DNA of 29,326 nucleotides from an uncultured Bacilli bacterium. Its GTDB lineage: Bacteria; Bacillota_I; Bacilli_A; RF39; UBA660. The position numbers and the translations under genes were made by a program. Of the stretch, positions 8,299 to 17,087 are shown one piece after another. The notes beneath the pieces were generated by a model. That model searched no databases, was not told the DNA's origin, and saw only the letters and a program-made list of their open reading frames with translations. Positions within the stretch are counted from its first letter, which is position 1. Every line of letters begins with the position of its first letter. The stretch is from NCBI GenBank assembly GCA_934140355.1, contig CAKPBH010000016.1, forward strand, positions 1 through 29,326. The letters run 5' to 3'.

Positions 8299-9447
8299 TT
8301 GAAAAAAATTAATATTAAAATTTTTGATATTGTGTCATTTATGGTATTTAATTCATGTTGCATTACTGTTTATTATGGAGAATATTTTTCAAAAATTCAA
8401 ATGGCATTTGCTATTTTGTCTATGTTATATTTAATAAAAAAGATAAATATACTTTTTTTAAAGAGGTATAAAACTTTTAATCTTGCATTTTTATCATTTA
8501 TAGCGGTTTCAATATTATCTTGTGTTATTAATAATAGTGGTTTTACAAATTCTATAATCTTTTTTATAAAAATATTTATATTATTAATTTTTACTGAATA
8601 TATGCATTATCAAAACAAAGATAATATAGTTGTAAAACAATATGGCTTTCTTTATCTGTTATATGTTGTATTATCAATTGTAATACAGTATATGCATCCA
8701 GAATTATTTGAATTAAATAGAAATAATTATTTAATTGGTAATAAGTTTGCTGTATCATATGCTGCTTTTATGTCAGTTATCTTTTTAAACTCATATAGAA
8801 AAAAATATAAATTAACAACTTTAAATTTGGGGTTCTTTTATTTGCTATTACTAATTTTTTCGATTTTAGTATGTTTTGTGACTGATTGTAATACTGGATT
8901 GATTTGTTGTGTATCATATATTTTATTTGACTTTTTTGATTTAAAAAAAGCTAAATCTGGTTCGATTGTTTTAATAGTTGCATTACTTTCTTCCACTTTA
9001 TTACTTTTTTTCAGAAATTATTTTTTGAATTTGCCATTGGTCAAGCATCTAGTTATTGATGTTTTACATAGAAATTTAACTTTATCTGGTAGAGTACAAA
9101 TATATGAAAAAATGTTTGATATAATATTTCAAAAAAAATTATTGGGATATGGATACAATAATAGTTACAATATATTATATCCGTTAATTCAAGCACCGAA
9201 TACTCAAAATGCTTTAGTAGAATGGTGGTTTAGTTCAGGAATAATAGGTTTATGTTTACTTTTAGTTTCAATTTATATTTGTTTTGAAAATTTGAAAAAA
9301 AATTCTAGTAGTCAATTTAATGAAAAATCATTTGTTATAGGTATATATATTTTTTTGATTTTAGGTTCCATTGAAATTACAATAGGTACAGCATTTTTTG
9401 TTTTACTTTTGTTTTTGAATATTGGTAATATAGAAGAAAGTTGGTGA
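8299..9447 (+). CDS. Wzy-like polysaccharide polymerase (O-antigen ligase/polymerase superfamily)
   Basis: A 382-residue polytopic membrane protein with roughly ten hydrophobic helices. A long loop before the last third holds the region around GRVQIYEKMFD and LLGYGYN, the typical layout of Wzy and WaaL proteins. Wzy proteins join lipid-linked repeat units on the outer face of the membrane. Primary sequences in this family are very divergent, so the call rests on topology, the GR..iy loop pattern, and its place between glycosyltransferases in an operon that also has a flippase. The start is TTG at 8299 behind GATGAGG with 8-base spacing; no upstream ATG fits. Confidence 0.8.
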   Translation: MKKINIKIFDIVSFMVFNSCCITVYYGEYFSKIQMAFAILSMLYLIKKINILFLKRYKTFNLAFLSFIAVSILSCVINNSGFTNSIIFFIKIFILLIFTEYMHYQNKDNIVVKQYGFLYLLYVVLSIVIQYMHPELFELNRNNYLIGNKFAVSYAAFMSVIFLNSYRKKYKLTTLNLGFFYLLLLIFSILVCFVTDCNTGLICCVSYILFDFFDLKKAKSGSIVLIVALLSSTLLLFFRNYFLNLPLVKHLVIDVLHRNLTLSGRVQIYEKMFDIIFQKKLLGYGYNNSYNILYPLIQAPNTQNALVEWWFSSGIIGLCLLLVSIYICFENLKKNSSSQFNEKSFVIGIYIFLILGSIEITIGTAFFVLLLFLNIGNIEESW

Positions 9448-9451
9448 ATTA

Positions 9452-10417
9452 ATGGAAAAAAATAAAATAAGTGTTATAGTTCCTATTTATAATGTTGAAA
9501 ATTATTTGAATAGGTGCGTTGACAGTATTTTAAATTCTACATATAAAAATTTGGAGATTATATTGGTAGATGATGGTTCCACAGATAACTGTTCTAAAAT
9601 ATGTGATGATTACTTAAAAAAGGATTCAAGAATACAGGTTGTTCATAAAAAAAATGGTGGATTATCTGATGCAAGAAATAAAGGACTCGATTTAGCAACA
9701 GGAGAGTATATTTCGTTTATTGATAGTGATGATTGTATCAATAAGAATATGTTATCTTATTTGATGAAAATATTATTAAAAAATAGTTGTGATATCGCTG
9801 TCTGTGACTTTTCAATTTTTTACGATAAATTTCCTAATGATGTTATGTTGTTAAATGATAGTGATGATTATAAAATTTTATCAAGTAAAAAAGCTCTTTC
9901 GCTATTGTTATATGGTAGTGAATCTCATGGTGATTATGCTTGGAATAAACTTTATAAAAAAAAATTATTTGATGATATTAGATATCCGGTTGGAAAAAAA
10001 ATGGAAGATATAGGAACTACATATAAACTTTATTATAAGGCTGATAGGATTGTGATATCAAATAAAAAACTATATTATTATTTTCAGAGAAATGATAGTA
10101 TTTTAGGAACAAAAGATTTTCAAATATATAGTGATAATTTTGAATTGTCTTATGAAAGATATAATTTTTTAATTTCAAAGGATATTTTAAATGAAAAGGA
10201 AATGTTGACATATCGAAAAGATATTTTAAATAAGATAATTGATGTATATAGAAAAGCTGGTAGCATACAAAATAAAAAATATTTTGAAGAAAAAAAATGC
10301 AAAGAAATTTTTTGTGTAATATTTAAAAAGTATCATTATGAAATAATGATATCTTGCTCAATTAAAACTAAAATTAAATATTTAACGTATAATTTTATTT
10401 TTAGGAGGATGAAATGA
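9452..10417 (+). CDS. GT2 glycosyltransferase (EpsJ-like), copy 2
   Basis: 321 residues: ISVIVPIYNVENYL (6-19), DDGSTDN (40-46), GGLSDARNKG (69-78) and DSDD (91-94). It is closely related to the copy at 6326 through the N-terminal catalytic half but diverges after about residue 100. It probably adds another residue to the repeat unit with an overlapping donor specificity. Its stop overlaps the next gene's start in ATGA. Confidence 0.9.
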   Translation: MEKNKISVIVPIYNVENYLNRCVDSILNSTYKNLEIILVDDGSTDNCSKICDDYLKKDSRIQVVHKKNGGLSDARNKGLDLATGEYISFIDSDDCINKNMLSYLMKILLKNSCDIAVCDFSIFYDKFPNDVMLLNDSDDYKILSSKKALSLLLYGSESHGDYAWNKLYKKKLFDDIRYPVGKKMEDIGTTYKLYYKADRIVISNKKLYYYFQRNDSILGTKDFQIYSDNFELSYERYNFLISKDILNEKEMLTYRKDILNKIIDVYRKAGSIQNKKYFEEKKCKEIFCVIFKKYHYEIMISCSIKTKIKYLTYNFIFRRMK

Positions 10418-11439
10418 GGGATCAATATTTGTATTATAAAAATTTAGTTTCCGATAATTTACGTGTATGTTTATCTAAAAATTCAAAAAAATATTCAAAA
10501 GAAAAAAAAATCTTTGTTATGTTAGCTGCTGATTATGAAAATCTTGGTGATTTAGCAATTACGGAATCTCAAATATTGTTTCTTAAAGATAATTTTAAAG
10601 ATTATCAAATTCATTGCGTTTATGTATTAGATACTATAAAGGAATATAAAAGTATTAAAAAAAGTTTAAACAAAAATGATATATTTACTTTGATTGGTGG
10701 AGGTAATAACGGAGATTTGTATGAATTTATTGAATCTAAGAGAAGATTTATATTGTCCAAATTTCAAAAAAATAAAATTGTGTCTTTTCCACAATCAGTG
10801 TTTTTTTCGAAAGATAGTATTTTTAAAAGAAATTTTGTAAGATTAGCAAATAAAAATCAAAATTTATATTTTTTTGCTCGTGAAGGTCAGTCTTATGAGC
10901 GTTATAATGAAATGAATATTAATAATGTTTTTTTAGTTCCAGATATAGTTTTTTATTATGAAAAATATGTTAAAAAAGTAAAACTAAAAAGTAAAAAAGA
11001 TGTTTTATTTATATTTAGAAATGATAAGGAAAAACTTATCACAGATGATTATGAAAAAAAATTTTTAGAAGAAATAAAAAATAGAAATATAAATTACAGT
11101 TTTTCTGATACTTGTGATATTGTCTATAATGATAATAGAACGGAATTAATAAATAAGTTTATCAATAACTTATCAAATAAGAAATTAGTTATAACTGATA
11201 GATTGCATGGTATGATATTATCATATATCACTGACACACCATGTATTGTTATTGATAATAATAATCATAAAATAAAATCAACATATGATACTTGGTTGAA
11301 TAATCAAAATTTTATAAAGATGGTAGATTTTAAAAAAGAAATTTCTTTTTTGATAGATGAATTACTAAGCTTAGAAAAAATAGAAAAAGAAAATTTATTA
11401 GAGTATTATGATAAATTACTGAAAATATTAAAAAAGTAG
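10414..11439 (+). CDS. Polysaccharide pyruvyl transferase family protein
   Basis: 341 residues matching the pyruvyl transferase family (B. subtilis EpsI/EpsO group): ENLGDLAITESQ (42-53), IGGGNNGDLY (94-103), SFPQSVFFS (124-132), FAREGQS (154-160), VPDIV (175-179) and TDRLHGMI (261-268). Members transfer pyruvate from phosphoenolpyruvate onto a hexose as an acidic ketal, giving the polymer negative charge. The enzyme is cytosolic and presumably acts on the lipid-linked unit before flipping. A perfect AGGAGG precedes the ATG, and translation is coupled to the upstream gene by four overlapping bases. Confidence 0.9.
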   Translation: MRDQYLYYKNLVSDNLRVCLSKNSKKYSKEKKIFVMLAADYENLGDLAITESQILFLKDNFKDYQIHCVYVLDTIKEYKSIKKSLNKNDIFTLIGGGNNGDLYEFIESKRRFILSKFQKNKIVSFPQSVFFSKDSIFKRNFVRLANKNQNLYFFAREGQSYERYNEMNINNVFLVPDIVFYYEKYVKKVKLKSKKDVLFIFRNDKEKLITDDYEKKFLEEIKNRNINYSFSDTCDIVYNDNRTELINKFINNLSNKKLVITDRLHGMILSYITDTPCIVIDNNNHKIKSTYDTWLNNQNFIKMVDFKKEISFLIDELLSLEKIEKENLLEYYDKLLKILKK

Positions 11440-11450
11440 ATGATGTTTAT

Positions 11451-13547
11451 ATGAAAAAAACAATGATTAATGTTGTATGTAGCTTGTTTGTTTTAGCAAC
11501 TAATGTCTTTATAAGTTTTTTCTTATCTCCATTTATTGTAAATAATATAGGAGTAGAAGCTAATGGATTTGTGACATTGGCAAATAATTTTGTTACTTAT
11601 GCTCAATTGATTGTTGGAGCTTTGAATAGTATGGCAGCAAGATTTATAACGATAGCTTATGTAAAAAAAGATTATAAAAAAGCAAATCTGTATTATAATT
11701 CTGTATTTTGGGGAAATTTAATTATAGTAGCAGTATTTATAATTCCAGCATTAATTGCGTTAATGAAATTAGATTGTATTATTAATATTCCTGCAACTTT
11801 ATTAACTGATGTAAAATTATTATTTGGATTTATATTTTTTAATTTTATAATTACCACTGGTTTTCCAAATTGGGATTGTGGTACGTTTGTTAGTAATCGT
11901 CTAGATAAAAGCTATATTCCTCAGTTTATATCGTCAATAGTAAGATGTTTGTTTCTATTTTTAGTATATTCATATTTTGTACCAAAGGTATATTATGTTG
12001 GACTAGCAGCTACTATTGTAACTTTAATAGTGCTAGTATGCAATGGAATTAATACTCATAGATTAACTCCAGAGTTGAAGATATCATTTTATCCCAATAA
12101 GGTGATATATTCAAAAAAGGCAATTAAGGAATTGGTAATGTCTGGAATATGGAATTCAATAAGCAATATTGGGATGATTCTTTTAACAGGAGTAGATTTA
12201 ATAATTTGTAATATTTATATTGGAGCAACTGCCATGGGAATTTTATCTTTGACGAAAATCATTCCAAATTATATGGATCAGTTGGCTTCATCTTTGACCA
12301 GTGCATTTACTCCAGAACTGACTATTAATTATGCGAATGAGGACAAGAAAAAAATAATAAATGGAATAAATCGCTCCATAAAACTTTCTTCAGTAATAAT
12401 TACTGTTCCAATAGGAGTTTTTATAGTTTTAGGAAAAGATTTTTTTAGGCTTTGGGTTCCAAGTCAGAATGCTTCGTTATTGCATCTTCTTTCTATTCTT
12501 GCAAGTTTTAAGTTCGTGTTTACTGGTGGAATTCAGATACTTTATAATGTATTTACTGTTACAAATAAAGTAAAGGAAAATGCTATTTCACAAATAATTA
12601 CTGGAATATGTTCAATAGTATTGACGTTAATACTTGTACAGTTTACAGATTATGGTATTTATGCGGTTGCTGGAATAAGTAGCTTATGTGCAGTGGTTAA
12701 AAATTTAGTATTTGTAATTCCGGCTTGCTCAAAATATTTAAAAGTTAAATCAAGTGTATTTTATAAACAGGTAATTATATCTTTGATGTCATCTTTATTA
12801 ATAGTAGCATTTGGATTTTGCATTAATTCATTATTTAGAATAGATTCGTGGATGAAATTAATAATAAATGCACTTGTTATTGCTAGTGGTGGTTTAATTA
12901 TAAATGTTTTTTTAACATTAGATAAGGAAGAAAGAAAATATTTACTTGATAAAACTTTAAGTAAATTAGGTATAAAGAAATACAAATATACATTAGATGG
13001 GGGTAATAATGATAACTTCTTAGATACTACTTCTATCCCTTTAATTAAGCCAGATTCTATTTTAACTTCTGATTCTATAAATGATAAGGAATCTATAAGT
13101 ATTATTTCAAATGAAAAGATAGAAATTTATAGGGATAGGGAATCTTTATCTAATGCGATTAGGAATGATAATCGTTATATTAAGAATATAGATTTTAACT
13201 ATAATTATAACTTTAATATAGTAGATTTAATATTAGAAGAGATGAAGATATATAATTATCAATTTAATAATGAAGATTATTTAAGAGGTGGAAAATATCC
13301 AATTATATTGAGTCATAATCATAATTTTATGAAGTATGTTATTGATAAAGATTTTAATAATATATTTTATATTGATTCTTCTAATATGGATAAGAATGAG
13401 ATTAATGGTATTATTAATTATACTTTTAAGAAAGTTTATTCTTTAAGGCAAAATGATAAGACTGTTCGTTTTAATCTTGATAAATTTAAGGATAGTGATA
13501 TTAAAAATAATTCTTATTTTCTAGAATGCTTGAAGTATGTAGAGTAA
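11451..13547 (+). CDS. Wzx-type flippase (MOP superfamily) with a 184-residue C-terminal extension
   Basis: 698 residues. The first 490 or so form a MOP/PST-type flippase with about 12-14 membrane helices, the usual full length of a Wzx. It should turn the undecaprenyl-linked repeat to the outside for the polymerase at 8299. From about residue 515 the chain continues into a hydrophilic, Asn/Asp/Ile/Tyr-rich region of about 184 residues that I cannot assign. It includes GGKYPIIL and HNFMKYVIDKDFNN-type stretches that look like a folded alpha/beta or repeat domain, probably cytoplasmic. The frame is continuous and the extension contains no internal start with a good ribosome site, so the fusion looks genuine. 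A lineage-specific partner-binding or regulatory domain is possible. Confidence 0.87.
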   Translation: MKKTMINVVCSLFVLATNVFISFFLSPFIVNNIGVEANGFVTLANNFVTYAQLIVGALNSMAARFITIAYVKKDYKKANLYYNSVFWGNLIIVAVFIIPALIALMKLDCIINIPATLLTDVKLLFGFIFFNFIITTGFPNWDCGTFVSNRLDKSYIPQFISSIVRCLFLFLVYSYFVPKVYYVGLAATIVTLIVLVCNGINTHRLTPELKISFYPNKVIYSKKAIKELVMSGIWNSISNIGMILLTGVDLIICNIYIGATAMGILSLTKIIPNYMDQLASSLTSAFTPELTINYANEDKKKIINGINRSIKLSSVIITVPIGVFIVLGKDFFRLWVPSQNASLLHLLSILASFKFVFTGGIQILYNVFTVTNKVKENAISQIITGICSIVLTLILVQFTDYGIYAVAGISSLCAVVKNLVFVIPACSKYLKVKSSVFYKQVIISLMSSLLIVAFGFCINSLFRIDSWMKLIINALVIASGGLIINVFLTLDKEERKYLLDKTLSKLGIKKYKYTLDGGNNDNFLDTTSIPLIKPDSILTSDSINDKESISIISNEKIEIYRDRESLSNAIRNDNRYIKNIDFNYNYNFNIVDLILEEMKIYNYQFNNEDYLRGGKYPIILSHNHNFMKYVIDKDFNNIFYIDSSNMDKNEINGIINYTFKKVYSLRQNDKTVRFNLDKFKDSDIKNNSYFLECLKYVE

Positions 13548-13581
13548 TTTTTAGTTAAGTATTTTAAAGGAATGATGAAGG

Positions 13582-14067
13582 ATGAGGAAGATAATATTAT
13601 TGTGGAGTATGGTTATAATATGGATGGGTGTTATTTTTTATTTATCTAGTATGAATACGGGGGAATCGAATGGAAAGAGTCGTGAAGTTATTACTAAGGT
13701 GGTAGATACAAGTGTTGATATTGGTCTTACGAAGGGATCTATTTCTTCTAAGGGTCGAGAGAAGATGGTTGATAAATTAAATAAGCCTTTAAGAAAGTGT
13801 GCTCATGCAAGTGTTTATTTTATTTTGGCTCTTCTTATTTTGAAGGCTTTGCGTTATAGTTTTGGTGTTGATAAAAAGTATTGGTTGCTTGTTTTTTATA
13901 GTATTTTAATTTGTTTTATTTATGCTTGTACTGATGAATATCATCAAACATTTGTAAGTGGTAGAACAGGGCAATTTAGTGATGTTTTAATTGATACTAT
14001 GGGTTCAGGGGTTGCTTGTTTGGTTTATCTATGGATAAAAAAGAGAAGGATAGTTGTAAATAAGTAA
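13582..14067 (+). CDS. VanZ family membrane protein
   Basis: 161 residues with about four helices and the VanZ landmarks RKCAHASVY (71-79) and TDEYHQTFV...GR...D (117-137). An N-terminal helix is followed by an extracytoplasmic stretch of about 45 residues. VanZ proteins are named after a teicoplanin-resistance accessory, but most members have no known role and many sit beside cell-envelope loci. It lies 34 bases after the flippase gene with no terminator between them, so it is probably the last gene of the polysaccharide transcript. AAGGA and GAAGG lie just before the ATG. Confidence 0.88.
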   Translation: MRKIILLWSMVIIWMGVIFYLSSMNTGESNGKSREVITKVVDTSVDIGLTKGSISSKGREKMVDKLNKPLRKCAHASVYFILALLILKALRYSFGVDKKYWLLVFYSILICFIYACTDEYHQTFVSGRTGQFSDVLIDTMGSGVACLVYLWIKKRRIVVNK

Positions 14068-14084
14068 AAAAGGTGTAAACTTTC

Positions 14085-14112
14085 TTGCATTTTTAACTAT
14101 TTTTGCTATAAT
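14085..14112 (+). promoter_or_regulatory. Promoter of the sortase operon
   Basis: TTGCAT (14085-14090), a 16-base spacer, and a perfect TATAAT (14107-14112) preceded by TGC (extended -10). The ATG is 28 bases downstream. One of the best promoters in the window. Confidence 0.8.
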
Positions 14113-14139
14113 GGAATTAAGAAAGGAATGTGAAAAGAA

Positions 14140-14673
14140 ATGAAAAAGTTTTTACAGTTAGTAAGTGTTTTTGTGGTTGCTTTATGCTTTAGTTTAAATG
14201 TAAATGCTGCAACAAAACAAGATTTAATTAATTATGCATCTAAATCATTTAATGTTGCTGGTAAGAGTGTTAGTAGCCCAGAACTTGCTGCTATTGCTAA
14301 AAATTATTTAGCAGATAATGACATTAGTGCGGATAAGGCAGATCAAATTATTGCTAAAGGAGATCAAATCATTGCTATTTTGAATGCAGCTGGTACAACT
14401 GATATTAGCAAGTTAAGCAAGAGTCAAAAGGATCAAATTCGTTCTTTAGCAACTGAGGCAGCTACTTTGGCTGGTGCAACAATTAACTATGATACAACTT
14501 CAAAGAGAGTAACTGTTAAAGGTTCTAATGGTAAAGTATATGGTTCTGCACAGATTTCTACGACAAGATTAGCAGCTACTGGTTCTGATTATACTGTATA
14601 TGTTGCTGTATCTGGATTAGTACTTGTTGTTGCTTCTTCTTTAGTTTATAGAAAGTTAAAAGGCAATGCTTAA
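14140..14673 (+). CDS. Small secreted protein with an LAATG cell-wall sorting signal
   Basis: 177 residues. A signal peptide (1-23, ending VNA|A) is followed by an Ala/Lys/Asp-rich, probably helical domain (about 24-112), a short beta-like segment (INYDTTSKRVTVKG, 115-128), then LAATG (144-148), a hydrophobic helix (about 151-170) and the basic tail YRKLKGNA. That tripartite end is the layout of a sortase sorting signal, with LAATG in place of LPxTG. The sortase gene starts inside its last codons, which makes it the likely cognate substrate. AAGGAATG lies upstream. The protein may be wall-linked or act as a small surface spacer; its domain is not recognised. Confidence 0.82.
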   Translation: MKKFLQLVSVFVVALCFSLNVNAATKQDLINYASKSFNVAGKSVSSPELAAIAKNYLADNDISADKADQIIAKGDQIIAILNAAGTTDISKLSKSQKDQIRSLATEAATLAGATINYDTTSKRVTVKGSNGKVYGSAQISTTRLAATGSDYTVYVAVSGLVLVVASSLVYRKLKGNA

Positions 14674-15292
14674 TTCAAATCGGAAAAAAGCAATATTGAA
14701 GGCAACTGTTATTTGTGTAATAGTTGCTTTTATTTATTCCTTTTTTATTATAGGTTTTACTTCTCTCGTTTTTGGGCGTGAATTTAGAAGTATTTTCCAG
14801 ATTATTGATTTAGTAACAGAGAGATCTAATAAAAAAATATTGAAAGATGTTAAGTTAGATTTAAATACGAAAAATTTAGAGTCTTATCCTGAATATGGAA
14901 CAAAGTATGCTACTATTTCTATTCCTTCAGTTGATATTGAACAACCAGTCTATTATGGTGATGACAATGAAACTTTAAAATATGGAGTAGGGCAATATAT
15001 AGCTAGTTATTTTCCAGGAGAAGGTGGTTCTATTCTTTATATGGGGCATAATACTAGTAATATGTTAAGAAATTTGCCTAATGTTAGTGTAAATGATGAG
15101 ATTGTTGTTACAACAAATTATGGAACTTACCATTATAATATTGATAGTACCAAGATAATAAAAGATACTGACCTAGAAGAGGTATCTATTAAAAGAGAAG
15201 GTGAAGTATTAATGATTTATACTTGTTACCCAACAACTACTGTGGTATATACTCCTTATCGTTTTGTTGTCTATGCTTCTTTAAAAAAGTAG
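14666..15292 (+). CDS. Class D-like sortase
   Basis: A 208-residue transpeptidase with an N-terminal membrane anchor (about 9-35) and an extracytoplasmic sortase barrel. The catalytic residues are present: His128 in GHN (127-129), Cys187 in TCYP (186-189) and Arg199 in YRFVVYA (198-204). TCYP and the single N-terminal helix match class D enzymes of Bacilli/Clostridia better than class A, B or C. It cleaves the sorting motif and attaches the protein to the wall. It overlaps the LAATG-protein gene by eight bases, and AAAAGG sits just before its ATG. Confidence 0.92.
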   Translation: MLNSNRKKAILKATVICVIVAFIYSFFIIGFTSLVFGREFRSIFQIIDLVTERSNKKILKDVKLDLNTKNLESYPEYGTKYATISIPSVDIEQPVYYGDDNETLKYGVGQYIASYFPGEGGSILYMGHNTSNMLRNLPNVSVNDEIVVTTNYGTYHYNIDSTKIIKDTDLEEVSIKREGEVLMIYTCYPTTTVVYTPYRFVVYASLKK

Positions 15293-15304
15293 AAGGGAGT
15301 TAAA

Positions 15305-16135
15305 ATGATTAGAAAAATACTTATTTTTTTTATACAATTGTTATTTATTTTCAATATTAGTATGCTTGTTGTTGTATTTGTTTTATCTATGACTGTTGGT
15401 GATAAGAAATTTCTTTTGTCTTTGTTGGATAAAACTAATTATGATAAGGAAATATATTATGATTGTCTTTCTTTTTTGGAGGGGGAGACTATTCAATTAG
15501 GTTTAGAAAAAGAACAAATGCAGGAGATTATTACTAAAAAACAAGTTAAAAAAGATATTCATCATTTGGTTGATTGTATTTATGATAATAAAGATTTAGA
15601 AATTGATACTGGTGATATTTCTAAAAGTTTAGATAATTTAATTCAAAATAAGTTAAAAGAAAATAATAGAGTCGCAACGGAAGATGAATTAGTTTCTATT
15701 AAAAATTTAGAAAAACAAATTAGCGATGGCTATGAAAGTAAAATTGTTTATTCTAAGAAATATGTCTTAAAAATAAGAAATTATTATCATCTCATTGTTC
15801 GCTATTTTTATAAGGTACTGTTTTTATTATTTAGTTTAGCATTATTTTTAATGTCCTTATTATTATTTATTTGTAAGAAATGGAATCGTTTTTTGAGGGA
15901 ATTTGGTATGTCATTTTTGTCTGTGTTCTTTTTAATTGGTTTAATCAAGATCTTTATTCAACCTAAATTTCAACGGATTTTAATTTTTAGTCGTATTTTT
16001 TCTAAGTTAGTTATTGCTATGATTAATGCTTTTTTTCAATATTTATTGGTAATAGGGCTTATATTAGGAATAATTGGACTGATTATGATTATAATAGGAG
16101 TAGTTAGTAGTTATCCAAATAAAAAAAGGGGATGA
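15305..16135 (+). CDS. Four-helix membrane protein of unknown function in the sortase operon
   Basis: 276 residues. It has one N-terminal helix (about 7-30), a roughly 130-residue, mostly charged helical extracytoplasmic segment, then three C-terminal helices (about 170-190, 200-215 and 240-268). No catalytic motif is visible. It follows the sortase by 12 bases behind GAAGGGAG and precedes a microprotein, so it probably works with the sortase or its substrate, for example as a scaffold or processing factor. I do not recognise a family. Confidence 0.75.
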   Translation: MIRKILIFFIQLLFIFNISMLVVVFVLSMTVGDKKFLLSLLDKTNYDKEIYYDCLSFLEGETIQLGLEKEQMQEIITKKQVKKDIHHLVDCIYDNKDLEIDTGDISKSLDNLIQNKLKENNRVATEDELVSIKNLEKQISDGYESKIVYSKKYVLKIRNYYHLIVRYFYKVLFLLFSLALFLMSLLLFICKKWNRFLREFGMSFLSVFFLIGLIKIFIQPKFQRILIFSRIFSKLVIAMINAFFQYLLVIGLILGIIGLIMIIIGVVSSYPNKKRG

Positions 16136-16142
16136 TACTTGC

Positions 16143-16244
16143 GTGAAATACTTTATTATTGTTGGTATTTCTATTCTTATTTTTCTTGTTTTATTATTCT
16201 TATTTTGTGCTTTGGTGGTTTCATCTCGAAGTGATCATGATTAG
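16143..16244 (+). CDS. 33-residue single-helix membrane microprotein
   Basis: GTG at 16143 follows GGGG (16128-16131) with about 11-base spacing and opens a 33-codon frame. The product is a lone membrane helix (residues 4 to about 27) followed by a short polar end, SSRSDHD. It starts seven bases after the upstream stop and ends 34 bases before a terminator, exactly where a last operon gene would lie. Small helix proteins with a similar Ser/Asp end are common in Bacillota, but none is assigned here. It may regulate the adjacent membrane protein or sortase. Confidence 0.5.
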   Translation: MKYFIIVGISILIFLVLLFLFCALVVSSRSDHD

Positions 16245-16277
16245 AGGTTGTTTGCTTATTTAATATTGATTATGTCT

Positions 16278-16308
16278 AGTACTATTTTTTTTGAATAGTA
16301 CTTTTTTT
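16278..16308 (+). terminator. Rho-independent terminator of the sortase operon
   Basis: AGTACTATT (16278-16286) pairs perfectly with AATAGTACT (16294-16302) over a 7-base loop, and T7 follows. Confidence 0.85.
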
Positions 16309-16377
16309 GGGGGCAAATACTTTAGGGGAGAATTTTTTTTATTTTTTTTTAAAAAAGTAGGTAATTTAAGAGAAGTA

Positions 16378-16386
16378 TGTTATACT
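16378..16386 (+). promoter_or_regulatory. Extended -10 promoter of the second kinase module
   Basis: TGT-TATACT at 16378-16386. A weak -35 (TAGGTA, 16358-16363) lies 17 bases upstream. The start codon is 30 bases downstream. Confidence 0.6.
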
Positions 16387-16415
16387 ATTTTTATAAGATA
16401 GTAAGGTAGTGTAGT

Positions 16416-17087
16416 ATGGAAGAGATTGATGTTTTAGAACTTTTTAATTATTATAAATCGAAATTAAGTGTTTTTTTGTTGATATTTTCATTTGTTTGTT
16501 TATTAGGAGGGATTTATTCTTTTTTTCTTCAAAAACCTATGTATAATTCTTATACTAAGGTGATTTTGAGTGGAGAGAATACTATTACTCAAAATGATGT
16601 TATGTTAAATAAGAATTTAGTAGATACTTATGCTGAGGTTGTGAAATCGAGGAGAGTTTTAGAACAAGTGATTGAGGAGTTGGATTTAGATTTATCTTAT
16701 GAAGAGCTTGCGAGTAAGATATCGGTAAGTGCAGTAAATAATACTGAGATTATTCAGATTAATGTTGTTGATAGTGATCCAGTTATGTCCGCTAATATTG
16801 CGAATACCACGGCTTCTTATTTTACTAAAGAGGTATTGGAATTATATAAGATGAATAATGTAAATATTTTGGATAAAGCCATTGTAAATGAAAATCCTTA
16901 TAATATTCATCTTTCTAAGCAATTGTTTATTTGTGTGGTTTTAGGGTTTATTATAGCTAGTGGAATTATATTTGTTTTGTATTACTTTGATAGAACAATT
17001 AAATCAGTAGAGCAAGTTGAACAAAAATTAAATTTACCAATTTTGGGAAGTGTTCAAGAAGTGAGTAAGAAGGGGAGAAAAAGATGA
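16416..17087 (+). CDS. Wzz/CapA-type co-polymerase and kinase modulator, second copy
   Basis: 223 residues, a paralogue of the gene at 1422. TM1 is at about 16-36, followed by an extracytoplasmic domain with NPYN just before the second helix, TM2 at about 168-190, and LPILGSV in the cytoplasmic end. It lacks the Lys/Thr-rich tail and stops soon after that motif with KKGRKR. It should activate the kinase encoded next, whose ATG overlaps its stop (ATGA). The promoter and a modest AAGG ribosome site lie just upstream. Confidence 0.88.
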   Translation: MEEIDVLELFNYYKSKLSVFLLIFSFVCLLGGIYSFFLQKPMYNSYTKVILSGENTITQNDVMLNKNLVDTYAEVVKSRRVLEQVIEELDLDLSYEELASKISVSAVNNTEIIQINVVDSDPVMSANIANTTASYFTKEVLELYKMNNVNILDKAIVNENPYNIHLSKQLFICVVLGFIIASGIIFVLYYFDRTIKSVEQVEQKLNLPILGSVQEVSKKGRKR

